This document shows, in pieces, positions 1 through 6,378 of a stretch of 6,761 bases of DNA (positions within the stretch are counted from its first letter, which is position 1; every line of letters starts with the position of its first letter). Below the pieces are notes generated by a model. That model saw nothing but the letters and a program-made list of their open reading frames with translations. It did no database searches and was not told the origin of the DNA. The translations under genes were made by a program, and so were the position numbers. The DNA is taken from NCBI GenBank assembly GCA_021203945.1, contig JAJQAF010000016.1, positions 1 to 6,761 of the forward strand, given 5' to 3'. The DNA is from Campylobacter sp. (GTDB lineage: Bacteria; Campylobacterota; Campylobacteria; Campylobacterales; Campylobacteraceae).

Positions 1-282
1 TCTCGTTGGCTCGTAGCTGTGTATAATAGACATTTTCCACTCTTTATCTTGATAAACATCTATAATTTCCGATTTATAAATTTTAGCTCTTTTTTCTTTA
101 AGCCACGAGCGAATTTCATCTTTAACAGCCCAAAAATCATTCAAACTAGAGATCGCAATATCATAATCTTTATCCTCGCCAAAGCAATTTACGCCGACCT
201 TAACTCCGTCTTTTTCTTTTTCTTTGATAAATAGCATTAGCTCGGCGAATTCTCTATCCGTTATCTCATGTTCCCAATACAT
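1..282 (-). CDS. Small protein of unknown function, partial (C-terminus beyond left edge)
   Basis: I do not recognise this protein. The frame is open from an ATG at 282 to the window edge, giving 94 residues with no stop. An in-frame TAA at 292-294 makes 282 the first possible ATG, one base after the natural end of the map frame (TAA at 284-286), so it is very probably co-transcribed with map. No good Shine-Dalgarno is visible before it, which suggests translational coupling. The visible part is soluble-looking and rich in charged residues (a KEKEKD stretch near residues 20-25, a lysine-rich stretch near 62-70) and has four Trp; it shows no signal peptide, membrane segment or metal motif. In other epsilonproteobacteria infA often follows map, but this sequence does not resemble IF-1, so it is an extra gene in that interval. 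Codon use looks like that of its neighbours. The coding call is fairly sure; the function is unknown. Confidence 0.7.
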   Translation of the reverse strand, partial: MYWEHEITDREFAELMLFIKEKEKDGVKVGVNCFGEDKDYDIAISSLNDFWAVKDEIRSWLKEKRAKIYKSEIIDVYQDKEWKMSIIHSYEPTR

Positions 283-283
283 T

Positions 284-1039
284 TTAAATACTTAAAATTT
301 CGGCTCGTCCGTTTATAACCGCTAAACAATGCTCATAGTGGCTCGTTCTAAGCCCGTCTTTGCTTGTAACTTTCCATTTATCTTCTCCAATAATCGGAGT
401 GCCGTCTTTTTGACAAATCATAGGCTCTCTCCAAAAAACCATTCCGTTTTTTATCTATGGACCGGATTTTGGATTGTTTCCTTCTAAGTAATTTGGAATT
501 TCAGGCTCTTCGTGAGGACGCTTGCCTATGCCGTGTCCGCAATATCCGCGTAACGGGACAAATCCTCTGGCGATTATAAATTTTTCAAGCTCGAAACTTA
601 GCTCTTTAAAGTGCATTCCGGCTTTTATAATATCTATCGCAAAGTAAAGCGCATCCTTACTGCAAGCAATTAACTCTTCATCTGTTTTTGAAATTTGACC
701 GACGGGGAAAGTCCTAGCGGAGTCACCGAAATATCCGTCTAGGTTAGAGCCTATATCAACGCTTACTATGTCTCCCTCTTTAAGGATATATTTGTTTGGT
801 ATTCCGTGGATTACGACTTCATTTACACTTATGCACGCCGCGTTTGGAAAGCCGTAAAGCCCTTTAAACGCAGGCTTCGCACCGGCGGCTATTATCATGT
901 CTTCACAAATTTTATCTATATCAAGTAAGGAAATTCCGGGTTTTATTATAGTAGAAACATAATCAAGCGTTTGAGCGACAATTTTATTTGCCGCTCGCAT
1001 TTTTTCGATCTCGGCGGGTCTTTTTAAAGAAATTGCCAT
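284..1039 (-). pseudogene. map: Methionine aminopeptidase type I, interrupted by an in-frame TAG
   Basis: Type I MetAP is a cytosolic dinuclear metallopeptidase that removes the initiator Met from nascent proteins. The frame opens at an ATG at 1039 directly after the secY stop and stops at TAG 455-457 after 194 residues. The same frame continues without a shift to TAA 284-286, giving 251 codons, the usual length for this family. Before the stop are the metal ligands His at residue 78 region (VVIHGIP, the substrate-side His), Asp95, Asp106 and His169, and the family signature around 166-184 (GHGIGKRPH). After the stop, still in frame, come the EPM motif with Glu205 and the YEH motif with Glu236, the remaining two metal ligands. 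The 194-residue product would therefore lack two ligands and should be inactive. Relatives as I remember them have Lys (AAG) at codon 195, so one A-to-T change explains the stop. Codons 203-204 (Trp-Arg) are also unusual. Sequencing error is a serious alternative; then this is an ordinary intact map. Confidence 0.85.
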
Positions 1040-2302
1040 CTATAAACCTACCGCGCTTAAGGTTTGGTATTTGCTCATATAAATTTGAGCCTCAATACGT
1101 CTCATAGTATCAAGAGCGACCGAGACTACGATCAATACGGAAGTGCCTCCAAAATAAAACGGAACGCCCATAAATTTTACCAAAACCCATGGGAGAGTCG
1201 AGATAAGACCTAGATAAATCGCTCCGCCGAAAGTCAATCTGCCGGCGACTTCGTTTAAATAGCTTGCCGTATTTTCACCAGGTCTTACGCCCGGTATAAA
1301 TCCGCCCTGCCTTTTTAAATTTTCACTTATATCTTTTGTATTGAAAACTATCGAGGCATAGAAAAATGCAAAAAAGATAACAAATAAAAACGTTAAAAAA
1401 TTAAAAATATATCCGTTCGGATTCAAAAAATCGTTTATCGCTTGAATATATTTGTTTGTACTTGCCTGCAAAATCGTGCTAGGAAACATCAATATCGCGC
1501 TCGCAAAAATCGGCGGGATAACACCGCTTAAATTTACTTTTATCGGAATATAGTTCATTATACGTTTGTTTTGGTTTTGCATTACTACTTTGCGAGAGTA
1601 TGAAATAGGGATACGTCTCTCGCCCATTTCTACAAATATAATCGCACCTATAGTCGCTAAAATAACAAGCAAAATTCCAATAACGACCAAGAAATTCATC
1701 TCGCTTGTATTGACCAAATTGATCGTTCCGCCGATCGCGTTTGGAATTCCCGAAACTATGCCCGCAAAGATAATAAGACTTATTCCGTTACCTATTCCGC
1801 GTTGAGTTATCTGCTCGCCTATCCACATAAGTAGCATAGTTCCGGTAAGCATTGAAACCGCCGAAATGGCTATAAATAAATTCATATCTATCATTATAGC
1901 CTGTTCGCCTCCGCGTCCTGTAAGGCTTTGAAGTCCTATGGAAACGCCTATGGACTGAATAAGCGTAATAACGATGGTCGCATAACGGATGATCTGCATA
2001 TATTTTTGCATACCGTCGCGCTCTTTTTTCATCTTGCCTAAATTCGGAAAAGTGGCAGCCAAAAGCTCCATAATAATCGAAGACGTGATGTAAGGCATAA
2101 TTCCAAGAGATATGATACTAAGACGTTCGGCCGCTTTACCGCTGAACATATTAAATAAGCCCAACGCATTGCTATTGTTTGAGTTGAAGAATTCTTTAAT
2201 TACATCGACATTAACGCCAGGAACCGGCACGTATGCCAATATCCTGTATGCGAACAAAAATGCCAACGTGATTAATATCTTGTTGGTCAATGCTTTATTC
2301 AT
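1040..2302 (-). CDS. secY: Preprotein translocase subunit SecY
   Basis: SecY forms the protein-conducting pore of the SecYEG translocon in the inner membrane, working with SecA for export and with ribosomes for membrane protein insertion. The 420-residue length is normal. About ten hydrophobic segments can be followed, the first near residues 8-28. Both family signatures are present: LGIMPYITSSIIMELL at 66-81 and the MWIGEQITQRGIGNGIS stretch at about 159-175. The cytosolic loops that contact SecA and the ribosome are recognisable: GERRIPISYSRK at 227-238 and RQGGFIPGVRPG at 331-342. The start ATG at 2302 shares one base with the rplO stop (TAATG), so translation is probably coupled. The TAG stop abuts the map ATG with no gap. 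Nothing looks damaged. SecY as a distal gene of the spc operon is the standard bacterial arrangement. Confidence 0.97.
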   Translation of the reverse strand: MNKALTNKILITLAFLFAYRILAYVPVPGVNVDVIKEFFNSNNSNALGLFNMFSGKAAERLSIISLGIMPYITSSIIMELLAATFPNLGKMKKERDGMQKYMQIIRYATIVITLIQSIGVSIGLQSLTGRGGEQAIMIDMNLFIAISAVSMLTGTMLLMWIGEQITQRGIGNGISLIIFAGIVSGIPNAIGGTINLVNTSEMNFLVVIGILLVILATIGAIIFVEMGERRIPISYSRKVVMQNQNKRIMNYIPIKVNLSGVIPPIFASAILMFPSTILQASTNKYIQAINDFLNPNGYIFNFLTFLFVIFFAFFYASIVFNTKDISENLKRQGGFIPGVRPGENTASYLNEVAGRLTFGGAIYLGLISTLPWVLVKFMGVPFYFGGTSVLIVVSVALDTMRRIEAQIYMSKYQTLSAVGL

Positions 2303-2703
2303 TATTTTGATCCGCTAACGCTAACGTTCTCGTCTTTTACCTTAGAAGCGAGTTCTTTTGCACTTGCTCCGATAAGTTTTATTTTTGTTACGCTTCTTGA
2401 AATTTTATGAACGCTCGCTATTGATGCGACTGTAATTTCATTAAGCTCTTTTATAGCGGTTATTTTCTCGACATTTATAACGTAAGGTTTTTCAAATTTT
2501 GAAGTAAAGCCCACTTTCGGAAGACGTCTTTGAAGCGGTTGTTGTCCGCCCTCAAAACCTCTTTTTTCATTATAGCCTTTTCTCGCTCTTTGACCTTTGT
2601 TGCCTTTGCCGGCAGTTTTGCCGTTTCCGCTACCTTGTCCGCGACCGATTCTTTTTGTGACGTGAGTCGAGCCTATAGCCGGAGTTAAATTTTGTAATGA
2701 CAT
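2302..2703 (-). CDS. rplO: 50S ribosomal protein L15
   Basis: L15 is a late-assembly protein of the large subunit with a long basic N-terminal extension that threads into 23S rRNA. The 133 residues show the expected architecture: a glycine-, lysine- and arginine-rich tail (residues 17-50, with [20 protein letters not shown]), the conserved [16 protein letters not shown] block at 51-66, and a compact C-terminal domain. The ATG at 2703 gives the family N-terminus [12 protein letters not shown], and AAGGGAAAGGAA-type purine runs lie just upstream in the 15-base gap after rpsE. The end overlaps the secY start by one base. No anomaly is seen. Confidence 0.96.
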   Translation of the reverse strand: MSLQNLTPAIGSTHVTKRIGRGQGSGNGKTAGKGNKGQRARKGYNEKRGFEGGQQPLQRRLPKVGFTSKFEKPYVINVEKITAIKELNEITVASIASVHKISRSVTKIKLIGASAKELASKVKDENVSVSGSK

Positions 2704-2718
2704 ATTTATTCCTTTCCC

Positions 2719-3162
2719 TTAGCTTTTTAACAAACTAAGCGCTTTAATAGTAGCGCGAACAACGTTTGCGGAATTATTTGAGCCAAGTGATTTCGTAAGA
2801 ATATCTTTAATGCCCGCAAGCTCTATAATAGGACGTGCTCCGCCGCCTGCGATAACGCCCGTACCTTCGCTGGCCGGACGAAGTAAAATTCTACTTGCAT
2901 TATATTTTACTTCTACGTCATGAGGTATAGTCGAACCCTTGAGCTTAACGTGAATGATATTTTTAAACGCATCGTCGATGGCCTTTCTCATAGCATCAGG
3001 AACTTCCTTTGCTTTGCCGTAGCCAAAACCGACTAATCCGTTTCTATTTCCGACAACCACTAAAGCCGTAAATCTAAATCTACGACCGCCTTTAACGACC
3101 TTCGTAACCCGACCGATATCGACGATTACTTCTTCAAATTCTTCTCTATTATATTTTTCCAT
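2719..3162 (-). CDS. rpsE: 30S ribosomal protein S5
   Basis: S5 sits on the solvent side of the small subunit body, near helix 34 and the mRNA entry region, and contributes to decoding fidelity and helicase activity. The 147 residues contain the double-stranded-RNA-binding-like N-terminal domain with the S5 signature spanning about 26-58 ([17 protein letters not shown], then [14 protein letters not shown]) and the C-terminal domain with [14 protein letters not shown] at 98-110. The loop KVVKGGR at 21-27, where spectinomycin resistance mutations occur in this family, looks like the normal susceptible type; that is inference from family knowledge. The ATG at 3162 is preceded by a good AAAGGA ribosome binding site in the 15-base gap after rplR. 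Confidence 0.97.
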   Translation of the reverse strand: MEKYNREEFEEVIVDIGRVTKVVKGGRRFRFTALVVVGNRNGLVGFGYGKAKEVPDAMRKAIDDAFKNIIHVKLKGSTIPHDVEVKYNASRILLRPASEGTGVIAGGGARPIIELAGIKDILTKSLGSNNSANVVRATIKALSLLKS

Positions 3163-3177
3163 CGATTTTCCTTTGGG

Positions 3178-3534
3178 TTATAGTTTAATGCCGTTTTCTC
3201 TTAAAGCATCCGCAAACGCCGCAACGACGCCGTGATACAAATAGCCGTTTCTATCAAAGATAGCCGTATCTATATTTCTAGCTTTTAATACGTTTGCAAA
3301 TTCCTTTGCCAAAACGACCGCGCCGTCTTTGTTTGCTTTTATGCCCAGTTTTCTACCGTCGGCGGCGGCGATAGTCGTAGCGGTTACATCGTCGATAGCT
3401 TGGACGTAGATTGTTCTATTAGATTTAAAAATAGATACTCTAGGAGTCGTAGCGATACCTGAAATTTTACCTCTGATTCTTCTTTTTCTCTTAATTCTAA
3501 GAGCGAGTTTTCTTTTTAATACTTTTGATGTCAT
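3178..3534 (-). CDS. rplR: 50S ribosomal protein L18
   Basis: L18 binds 5S rRNA together with L5 and helps dock it into the central protuberance of the large subunit. The 118-residue product begins with a strongly basic segment ([16 protein letters not shown], residues 8-23) that contacts RNA. It continues with the conserved [16 protein letters not shown] strand at 30-45 and ends with [20 protein letters not shown] at 93-112, both hallmarks of the family. It starts at the ATG at 3534, nine bases after the rplF stop, with a GGGGCGA run as a modest ribosome binding site. Its partner L5 is encoded in the same window. No anomaly is seen. Confidence 0.96.
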   Translation of the reverse strand: MTSKVLKRKLALRIKRKRRIRGKISGIATTPRVSIFKSNRTIYVQAIDDVTATTIAAADGRKLGIKANKDGAVVLAKEFANVLKARNIDTAIFDRNGYLYHGVVAAFADALRENGIKL

Positions 3535-3543
3535 TATCGCCCC

Positions 3544-4080
3544 TTATTTCTTAGATGTCTTACCCGCTTTGCGGATTATGCGCTCTTCGACATATTTAAC
3601 GCCCTTGCCTTTATACGGCTCCGGCGGTCTAAAGCCTCTAACCTGAGCGGCAACTTGACCGACAACTTGCTTATCGTCGCCTTTAATAGTTATGATATTT
3701 TTCTCAACGCTCGCCTCAACGCCATGTGGAAGCTCGTAATTGATAAGGTGCGAAAAGCCGAGAGTAAGCTCTAAAATTTTACCTTTCGCGGCAGCCTTAT
3801 ATCCAACTCCGTTGATCTCAAGTTGTTTGGTAAAGCCTTGAGTGATTCCCGTAACTATATTGTTTGCAAGCGCTCTATAAGTTCCCCAGTAAGCTCTGCT
3901 CTGGCGATCGTCGCCTTTGGCCGAGAATACTATATGACCGTTTTCTATCTTGACATCAACATGACCTTTTGTGTCAAGCTCTTTTGTATGATTGCCCTTT
4001 TTAAATTTTAGGACGTTATTTTCAACGCAAACATCTAAGCCGCCAGGGATAGATATCGGTTGTTTTCCTATACGTGACAT
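3544..4080 (-). CDS. rplF: 50S ribosomal protein L6
   Basis: L6 is a two-domain large-subunit protein near the sarcin-ricin loop and the factor-binding site. The 178 residues are the normal length. The N-terminus [14 protein letters not shown] is typical, the first domain contains the [19 protein letters not shown] helix at about 62-80, and the family signature [11 protein letters not shown] lies at 153-163, followed by a basic tail. The ATG at 4080 has a strong AAGGAAA ribosome binding site a few bases upstream. Unlike all other genes here it is separated from its upstream neighbour rpsH by 105 bases holding an inverted repeat, so its translation is not tightly coupled to rpsH and might be set independently. 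Confidence 0.97.
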   Translation of the reverse strand: MSRIGKQPISIPGGLDVCVENNVLKFKKGNHTKELDTKGHVDVKIENGHIVFSAKGDDRQSRAYWGTYRALANNIVTGITQGFTKQLEINGVGYKAAAKGKILELTLGFSHLINYELPHGVEASVEKNIITIKGDDKQVVGQVAAQVRGFRPPEPYKGKGVKYVEERIIRKAGKTSKK

Positions 4081-4185
4081 TTATTTCCTTTTTACTTGTC
4101 TAGGGTATTTCTACATTTACGAATGAATACCACAATGCCGTAAAATATTTGCTTTGCTAAATTTCAAGCAAAGCAAAAACCATTC
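4081..4185 (-). other. Long intercistronic gap between rpsH and rplF
   Basis: This is the only sizeable non-coding stretch inside the operon. On the minus strand it holds the inverted repeat at 4148-4177 in its upstream part, then about 67 bases without recognisable coding content, then the AAGGAAA ribosome binding site of rplF. A TTGAAA at 4162-4167 and a TATTTT at 4142-4147 resemble promoter elements, but their 14-base spacing is too short to be convincing. Only trivial reading frames of about a dozen codons exist. The function is not known; a leader-like or RNA-processing role is inference. Confidence 0.6.
4148..4177 (-). other. Perfect 11-bp inverted repeat (RNA hairpin) between rpsH and rplF
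   Basis: The arms at 4148-4158 (TTTGCTTTGCT on the plus strand) and 4167-4177 (AGCAAAGCAAA) are perfectly complementary and separated by an eight-base loop. In the mRNA, read on the minus strand, the hairpin starts eight bases after the rpsH stop. The sequence after the 3' arm is TATTTTACGG, so there is only a weak U-rich tail and the stem has few GC pairs. It is therefore a poor intrinsic terminator at best. Candidate roles are partial attenuation, a 3' end that stabilises processed mRNA, or a protein-binding site. All roles are inference; the repeat itself is seen directly. Confidence 0.75.
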
Positions 4186-4581
4186 TTACCAAATCGTGCA
4201 AAGAACCTCGCCGCCGACTCCGACTTTATTTGCTTCCATACCGCTCATAACGCCTTTGCTTGTGCTTACTATGACCGTTCCGTAGCCATTTTTAAAACGC
4301 TTAATGTCGTCTTTGCCTTGATACACTCTACGTCCCGGTTTTGAGACTCTTTTTACTTCGTTTATAACGCTTTTACCGTGCTCGTCATATTTTAAAACAA
4401 CGTTTATAAATTTTTTATTGTTCTCTTCTATAACGTTATAGCTTTCGATATAACCTTTTGCGACAAGGATGGAAAGCGTAGCTTCAACAACTTTTGAATG
4501 AAGAAGTTTAGCCGTTTCAAGCTTTCTCATGCTTGCGTTTCTGATACGGGTTAGTCCGTCTGATATTAAATCGTTTAACAT
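4186..4581 (-). CDS. rpsH: 30S ribosomal protein S8
   Basis: S8 binds helix 21 of 16S rRNA and organises the central domain of the small subunit; in E. coli it also represses the spc operon by binding its mRNA near the L5 start. The 131 residues have the typical N-terminus [16 protein letters not shown], the [10 protein letters not shown] segment at 80-89, and the C-terminal RNA-binding signature STSKG at 106-110 continuing to GGEVLCTIW at the end. The ATG at 4581 lies nine bases after the rpsN stop, with an AAGGAAAA ribosome binding site that begins right at that stop codon. An S8 target site in this mRNA is not obvious: the rplX/rplE junction is only three bases. The unusual gap lies after this gene. 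Confidence 0.97.
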   Translation of the reverse strand: MLNDLISDGLTRIRNASMRKLETAKLLHSKVVEATLSILVAKGYIESYNVIEENNKKFINVVLKYDEHGKSVINEVKRVSKPGRRVYQGKDDIKRFKNGYGTVIVSTSKGVMSGMEANKVGVGGEVLCTIW

Positions 4582-4590
4582 GTCTTTTCC

Positions 4591-4776
4591 TTACCAACTT
4601 GCTTTTTTAAGACCCGGGATAAGTCCTTCGTTAGCCATTTTTCTAAGGCAAACACGGCAAATTCCAAAATCTTTATAAACAGAGTGCGGACGTCCGCAAA
4701 TTTGGCATCTTGTATAGCCGCGAACCGCAAATTTAGGTTTGCGTGCGGCTTTTGCTATCATTGATTTTTTTGCCAT
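4591..4776 (-). CDS. rpsN: 30S ribosomal protein S14, zinc-binding (type Z)
   Basis: S14 binds the 3' major domain (head) of 16S rRNA late in small-subunit assembly. This is the short 61-residue zinc-ribbon form: two CxxC pairs at Cys24/Cys27 (CQIC) and Cys40/Cys43 (CRVC) form a four-cysteine zinc site, as opposed to the roughly 100-residue cysteine-free form of E. coli. The start chosen is the ATG at 4776, giving [10 protein letters not shown]. An earlier in-frame start at 4806 would add ten residues that overlap the rplE end and match no family member. The chosen start has an AAGGA seven bases upstream, inside the last codons of rplE, and lies one base after the rplE stop. Confidence 0.97.
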   Translation of the reverse strand: MAKKSMIAKAARKPKFAVRGYTRCQICGRPHSVYKDFGICRVCLRKMANEGLIPGLKKASW

Positions 4777-4777
4777 T

Positions 4778-5323
4778 TTATTTTCCTTTTGCAAACGGCA
4801 AACCAAATAGCTCTAGCAATTTGAATGCCTCTTTATCATTTTTAGCCGTTGTAGCGATAGTGATATTCATACCGTGAGTACGTAAAATTTTATCATATTC
4901 TACCTCCGGGAACATAAGCTGCTCGTTAAGACCGAAGTTGTAGTTACCTCGTCCGTCAAAGCCGTTTTTAGGAAGACCGCGAAAGTCTTTAACCCTAGGG
5001 AGTGCGACGCTTATCAACTTATCTAAAAATGCATACATTTGCTCTTTTCTTAAAGTAACTTTAATACCCACCGGAAAACCTTCGCGAACTTTAAAACCGG
5101 CAACGGATTTTTTAGCATTAGTAACTACGGCTTTTTGTCCCGCGATAAGCGAGATCGTATCGGCCATATTTTGAAGTACTTTCTGATCCTTTGCGGATTC
5201 GCCGGCTCCAACGCTAATCACTATTTTTTCAATCGAAGGAATAAGCATAGGATTTTTTATATTGAATTCTTTTACAAGAGCGGGCTTTATCGCCTCGTTA
5301 AATTTATCTTTTAATCTACTCAT
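4778..5323 (-). CDS. rplE: 50S ribosomal protein L5
   Basis: L5 forms the 5S rRNP with L18 and 5S rRNA, sits in the central protuberance and contacts P-site tRNA. The 181 residues match the family length. The PROSITE-type L5 signature is visible at about 57-73 ([17 protein letters not shown]), followed by [14 protein letters not shown] at 79-92 and the strongly conserved [19 protein letters not shown] at 122-140. The ATG at 5323 is three bases after the rplX stop; a GAGGA in the last rplX codons serves as ribosome binding site. In E. coli this junction is the S8 repression site, but no comparable structure is evident by eye here. Confidence 0.97.
   Translation of the reverse strand: MSRLKDKFNEAIKPALVKEFNIKNPMLIPSIEKIVISVGAGESAKDQKVLQNMADTISLIAGQKAVVTNAKKSVAGFKVREGFPVGIKVTLRKEQMYAFLDKLISVALPRVKDFRGLPKNGFDGRGNYNFGLNEQLMFPEVEYDKILRTHGMNITIATTAKNDKEAFKLLELFGLPFAKGK
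4784..4788 (-). promoter_or_regulatory. Ribosome binding site of rpsN (decides the start)
   Basis: AAGGA on the minus strand lies seven bases before the ATG at 4776 and is embedded in the last Lys-Gly-Lys codons of rplE. It supports the 61-residue S14 over the longer in-frame alternative beginning at 4806. Confidence 0.75.
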
Positions 5324-5326
5324 AAC

Positions 5327-5563
5327 CTATTCCTCAACTTTTGCAACATTTGAAACGTCTATCGGCATTTCTTTATTTATATGACCGCCGTTCGGAGTCT
5401 TCTCGCTTGGTTTAATAGCCTTTTTGGCTAGTTTGCAACCCTCGACTATGACCTGGGATTTCTTGGCTAAAACAGATAAAATTTTACCCGTTTTACCTTT
5501 GTCGTCGCCCGCGATTATTTTTACCGTATCGCCTTTTTTTACTTTAAATTTTACGTTTGCCAT
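5327..5563 (-). CDS. rplX: 50S ribosomal protein L24
   Basis: L24 is one of the assembly-initiating proteins of the large subunit, binding the 5' region of 23S rRNA near the tunnel exit. The 78 residues carry the KOW domain with the L24 signature [18 protein letters not shown] at 11-28. The C-terminal part includes a basic segment ([13 protein letters not shown], 43-55) and [13 protein letters not shown]. The ATG at 5563 shares one base with the rplN stop (TAATG) and is preceded by a GGAGG seven bases upstream. The stop codon is TAG, which matters for interpreting the TAG inside map. Confidence 0.96.
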   Translation of the reverse strand: MANVKFKVKKGDTVKIIAGDDKGKTGKILSVLAKKSQVIVEGCKLAKKAIKPSEKTPNGGHINKEMPIDVSNVAKVEE

Positions 5564-5931
5564 TATAAAACCTCCGGTGCAAGCGAAACTATCTTCATAA
5601 AGTTAGCGTATCTAACTTCACGACCGACAGGTCCGAATATACGAGTTCCTACCGGTTCTCTTTTGTTGTCAAGAATAACGGCTGCATTTTCGTCAAATCT
5701 AATGAGCGAACCGTTACTTCTTTGAACCTCTTTTTTAGTTCTAACGACAACGGCTTTTACCACCTGACCCTTTTTAATTTTACCGTTTGGAAGAGCTTTC
5801 TTTACGGAACATATAATAACATCTCCTAAAGTAGCGTATCTTCTCTTGCTACCGCCGAGAACTTTTATGCACATCAACTCTTTAGCACCGCTATTATCGG
5901 CCACTGCAAGTCTTGTAAAACTTTGAATCAT
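5563..5931 (-). CDS. rplN: 50S ribosomal protein L14
   Basis: L14 lies at the subunit interface, where it forms bridges with 16S rRNA, and it is the docking site for the silencing factor RsfS in bacteria. The 122 residues have the exact normal length. Conserved blocks are [19 protein letters not shown] at 1-19, the basic [14 protein letters not shown] segment at 26-39, and [18 protein letters not shown] at 71-88 followed by [11 protein letters not shown] at 95-105. The ATG at 5931 overlaps the rpsQ stop by one base, and the stop overlaps the rplX start by one base, so this gene is coupled on both sides. Confidence 0.97.
   Translation of the reverse strand: MIQSFTRLAVADNSGAKELMCIKVLGGSKRRYATLGDVIICSVKKALPNGKIKKGQVVKAVVVRTKKEVQRSNGSLIRFDENAAVILDNKREPVGTRIFGPVGREVRYANFMKIVSLAPEVL
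5571..5575 (-). promoter_or_regulatory. Strong ribosome binding site of rplX
   Basis: GGAGG on the minus strand, seven bases before the rplX ATG and inside the final rplN codons, is the closest match to the anti-Shine-Dalgarno consensus in the window. It indicates that rplX can load ribosomes itself as well as by coupling through the TAATG overlap. Confidence 0.75.
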
Positions 5932-6182
5932 TACTCAACTCCCTTTGCCAAAACAGCTTTTAAGCGAAAATTTTTACGTGCCGAAAGCGGCCTGCATTCT
6001 ATTGCTATAATAGTGTCGCCTGCATTTGTCTCATTTTTTTCGTCATGAACCAAATATTTTTTAAAACGTTTTACAAATTTATGGTATCTTGGGTGCATAA
6101 CGCGTCTTTCTACTAAAATAGTAGCCGTCTTATCTCCCGCCTTTTGCAAAACTACGCCTTGAATTTCTCTTTTTAATGCCAT
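5931..6182 (-). CDS. rpsQ: 30S ribosomal protein S17
   Basis: S17 is a primary-binding small-subunit protein with an OB fold that contacts the 5' domain of 16S rRNA. The 83 residues begin [11 protein letters not shown] and carry the [19 protein letters not shown] stretch at 18-36 and the family signature [13 protein letters not shown] at 55-67. The ATG at 6182 follows the rpmC stop by ten bases, with GGGGTGA as ribosome binding site. Its stop overlaps the rplN start. No anomaly is seen. Confidence 0.97.
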   Translation of the reverse strand: MALKREIQGVVLQKAGDKTATILVERRVMHPRYHKFVKRFKKYLVHDEKNETNAGDTIIAIECRPLSARKNFRLKAVLAKGVE

Positions 6183-6192
6183 TGTTCACCCC

Positions 6193-6378
6193 TTACTTTG
6201 AAGCGCTGATTGCAGTATTGATCCGAGCAATCTCTTTTTTAAGAGCTCTGATCTCGTTAGGGTTGCTTAACTGCATAGTTTTTAGCTTTTGTCTTAATTT
6301 AAATAAAAGCACCTTTTTCTCTTTTAACAACGCGTTTAATTCTGCAACGCTTTTTTCTTTAATTTCAGTATATTTCAT
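6193..6378 (-). CDS. rpmC: 50S ribosomal protein L29
   Basis: L29 is a small helical large-subunit protein at the polypeptide exit, next to L23, where SRP and trigger factor dock. The 61 residues form two long charged helices; [20 protein letters not shown] at about 25-44 and [11 protein letters not shown] near the end are typical of the family. I chose the ATG at 6378 ([10 protein letters not shown]), the usual epsilonproteobacterial N-terminus, over a GTG two codons earlier at 6384: the AGAG run at 6384-6387 is correctly spaced for the ATG and would overlap the GTG. The start lies inside the 3' end of rplP, an overlap of 14 bases. Confidence 0.95.
   Translation of the reverse strand: MKYTEIKEKSVAELNALLKEKKVLLFKLRQKLKTMQLSNPNEIRALKKEIARINTAISASK

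Noticed and set aside
19..234. Plus-strand open frame of 71 codons
   Set aside because: It is rich in Phe, Ile and Asn and is the complement of the charged, lysine-rich minus-strand gene at 1-282, which has a sensible start position next to map. It shows no ribosome binding site or recognisable content.
455..457. TAG read as a sense codon (genetic code change or selenocysteine-like recoding)
   Set aside because: TAG terminates secY and rplX in the same window and no recoding element is evident near the codon; an error or mutation is simpler.
1566..1805. Plus-strand open frame antisense to secY
   Set aside because: It lies wholly within the conserved secY coding region and its composition is what the complement of membrane-segment codons gives.
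2112..2318. Plus-strand open frame antisense to the secY start
   Set aside because: It is a shadow of secY with no family resemblance.
3823..4011. Plus-strand open frame antisense to rplF
   Set aside because: It lies inside a highly conserved ribosomal protein gene and is a shadow frame.
4142..4167. Possible promoter (TTGAAA and TATTTT) before rplF
   Set aside because: The spacing is 14 bases, the elements are partly inside the hairpin, and similar AT-rich matches are expected by chance in this composition.
4140..4177. Intrinsic terminator after rpsH
   Set aside because: The stem has few GC pairs and is followed by TATTTTACGG rather than a continuous U run; termination here would also cut off rplF to secY, which need to be expressed.
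4777..4806. Ten-residue N-terminal extension of S14
   Set aside because: It would overlap the rplE 3' end, has no family match, and the ATG at 4776 has a well-placed AAGGA.
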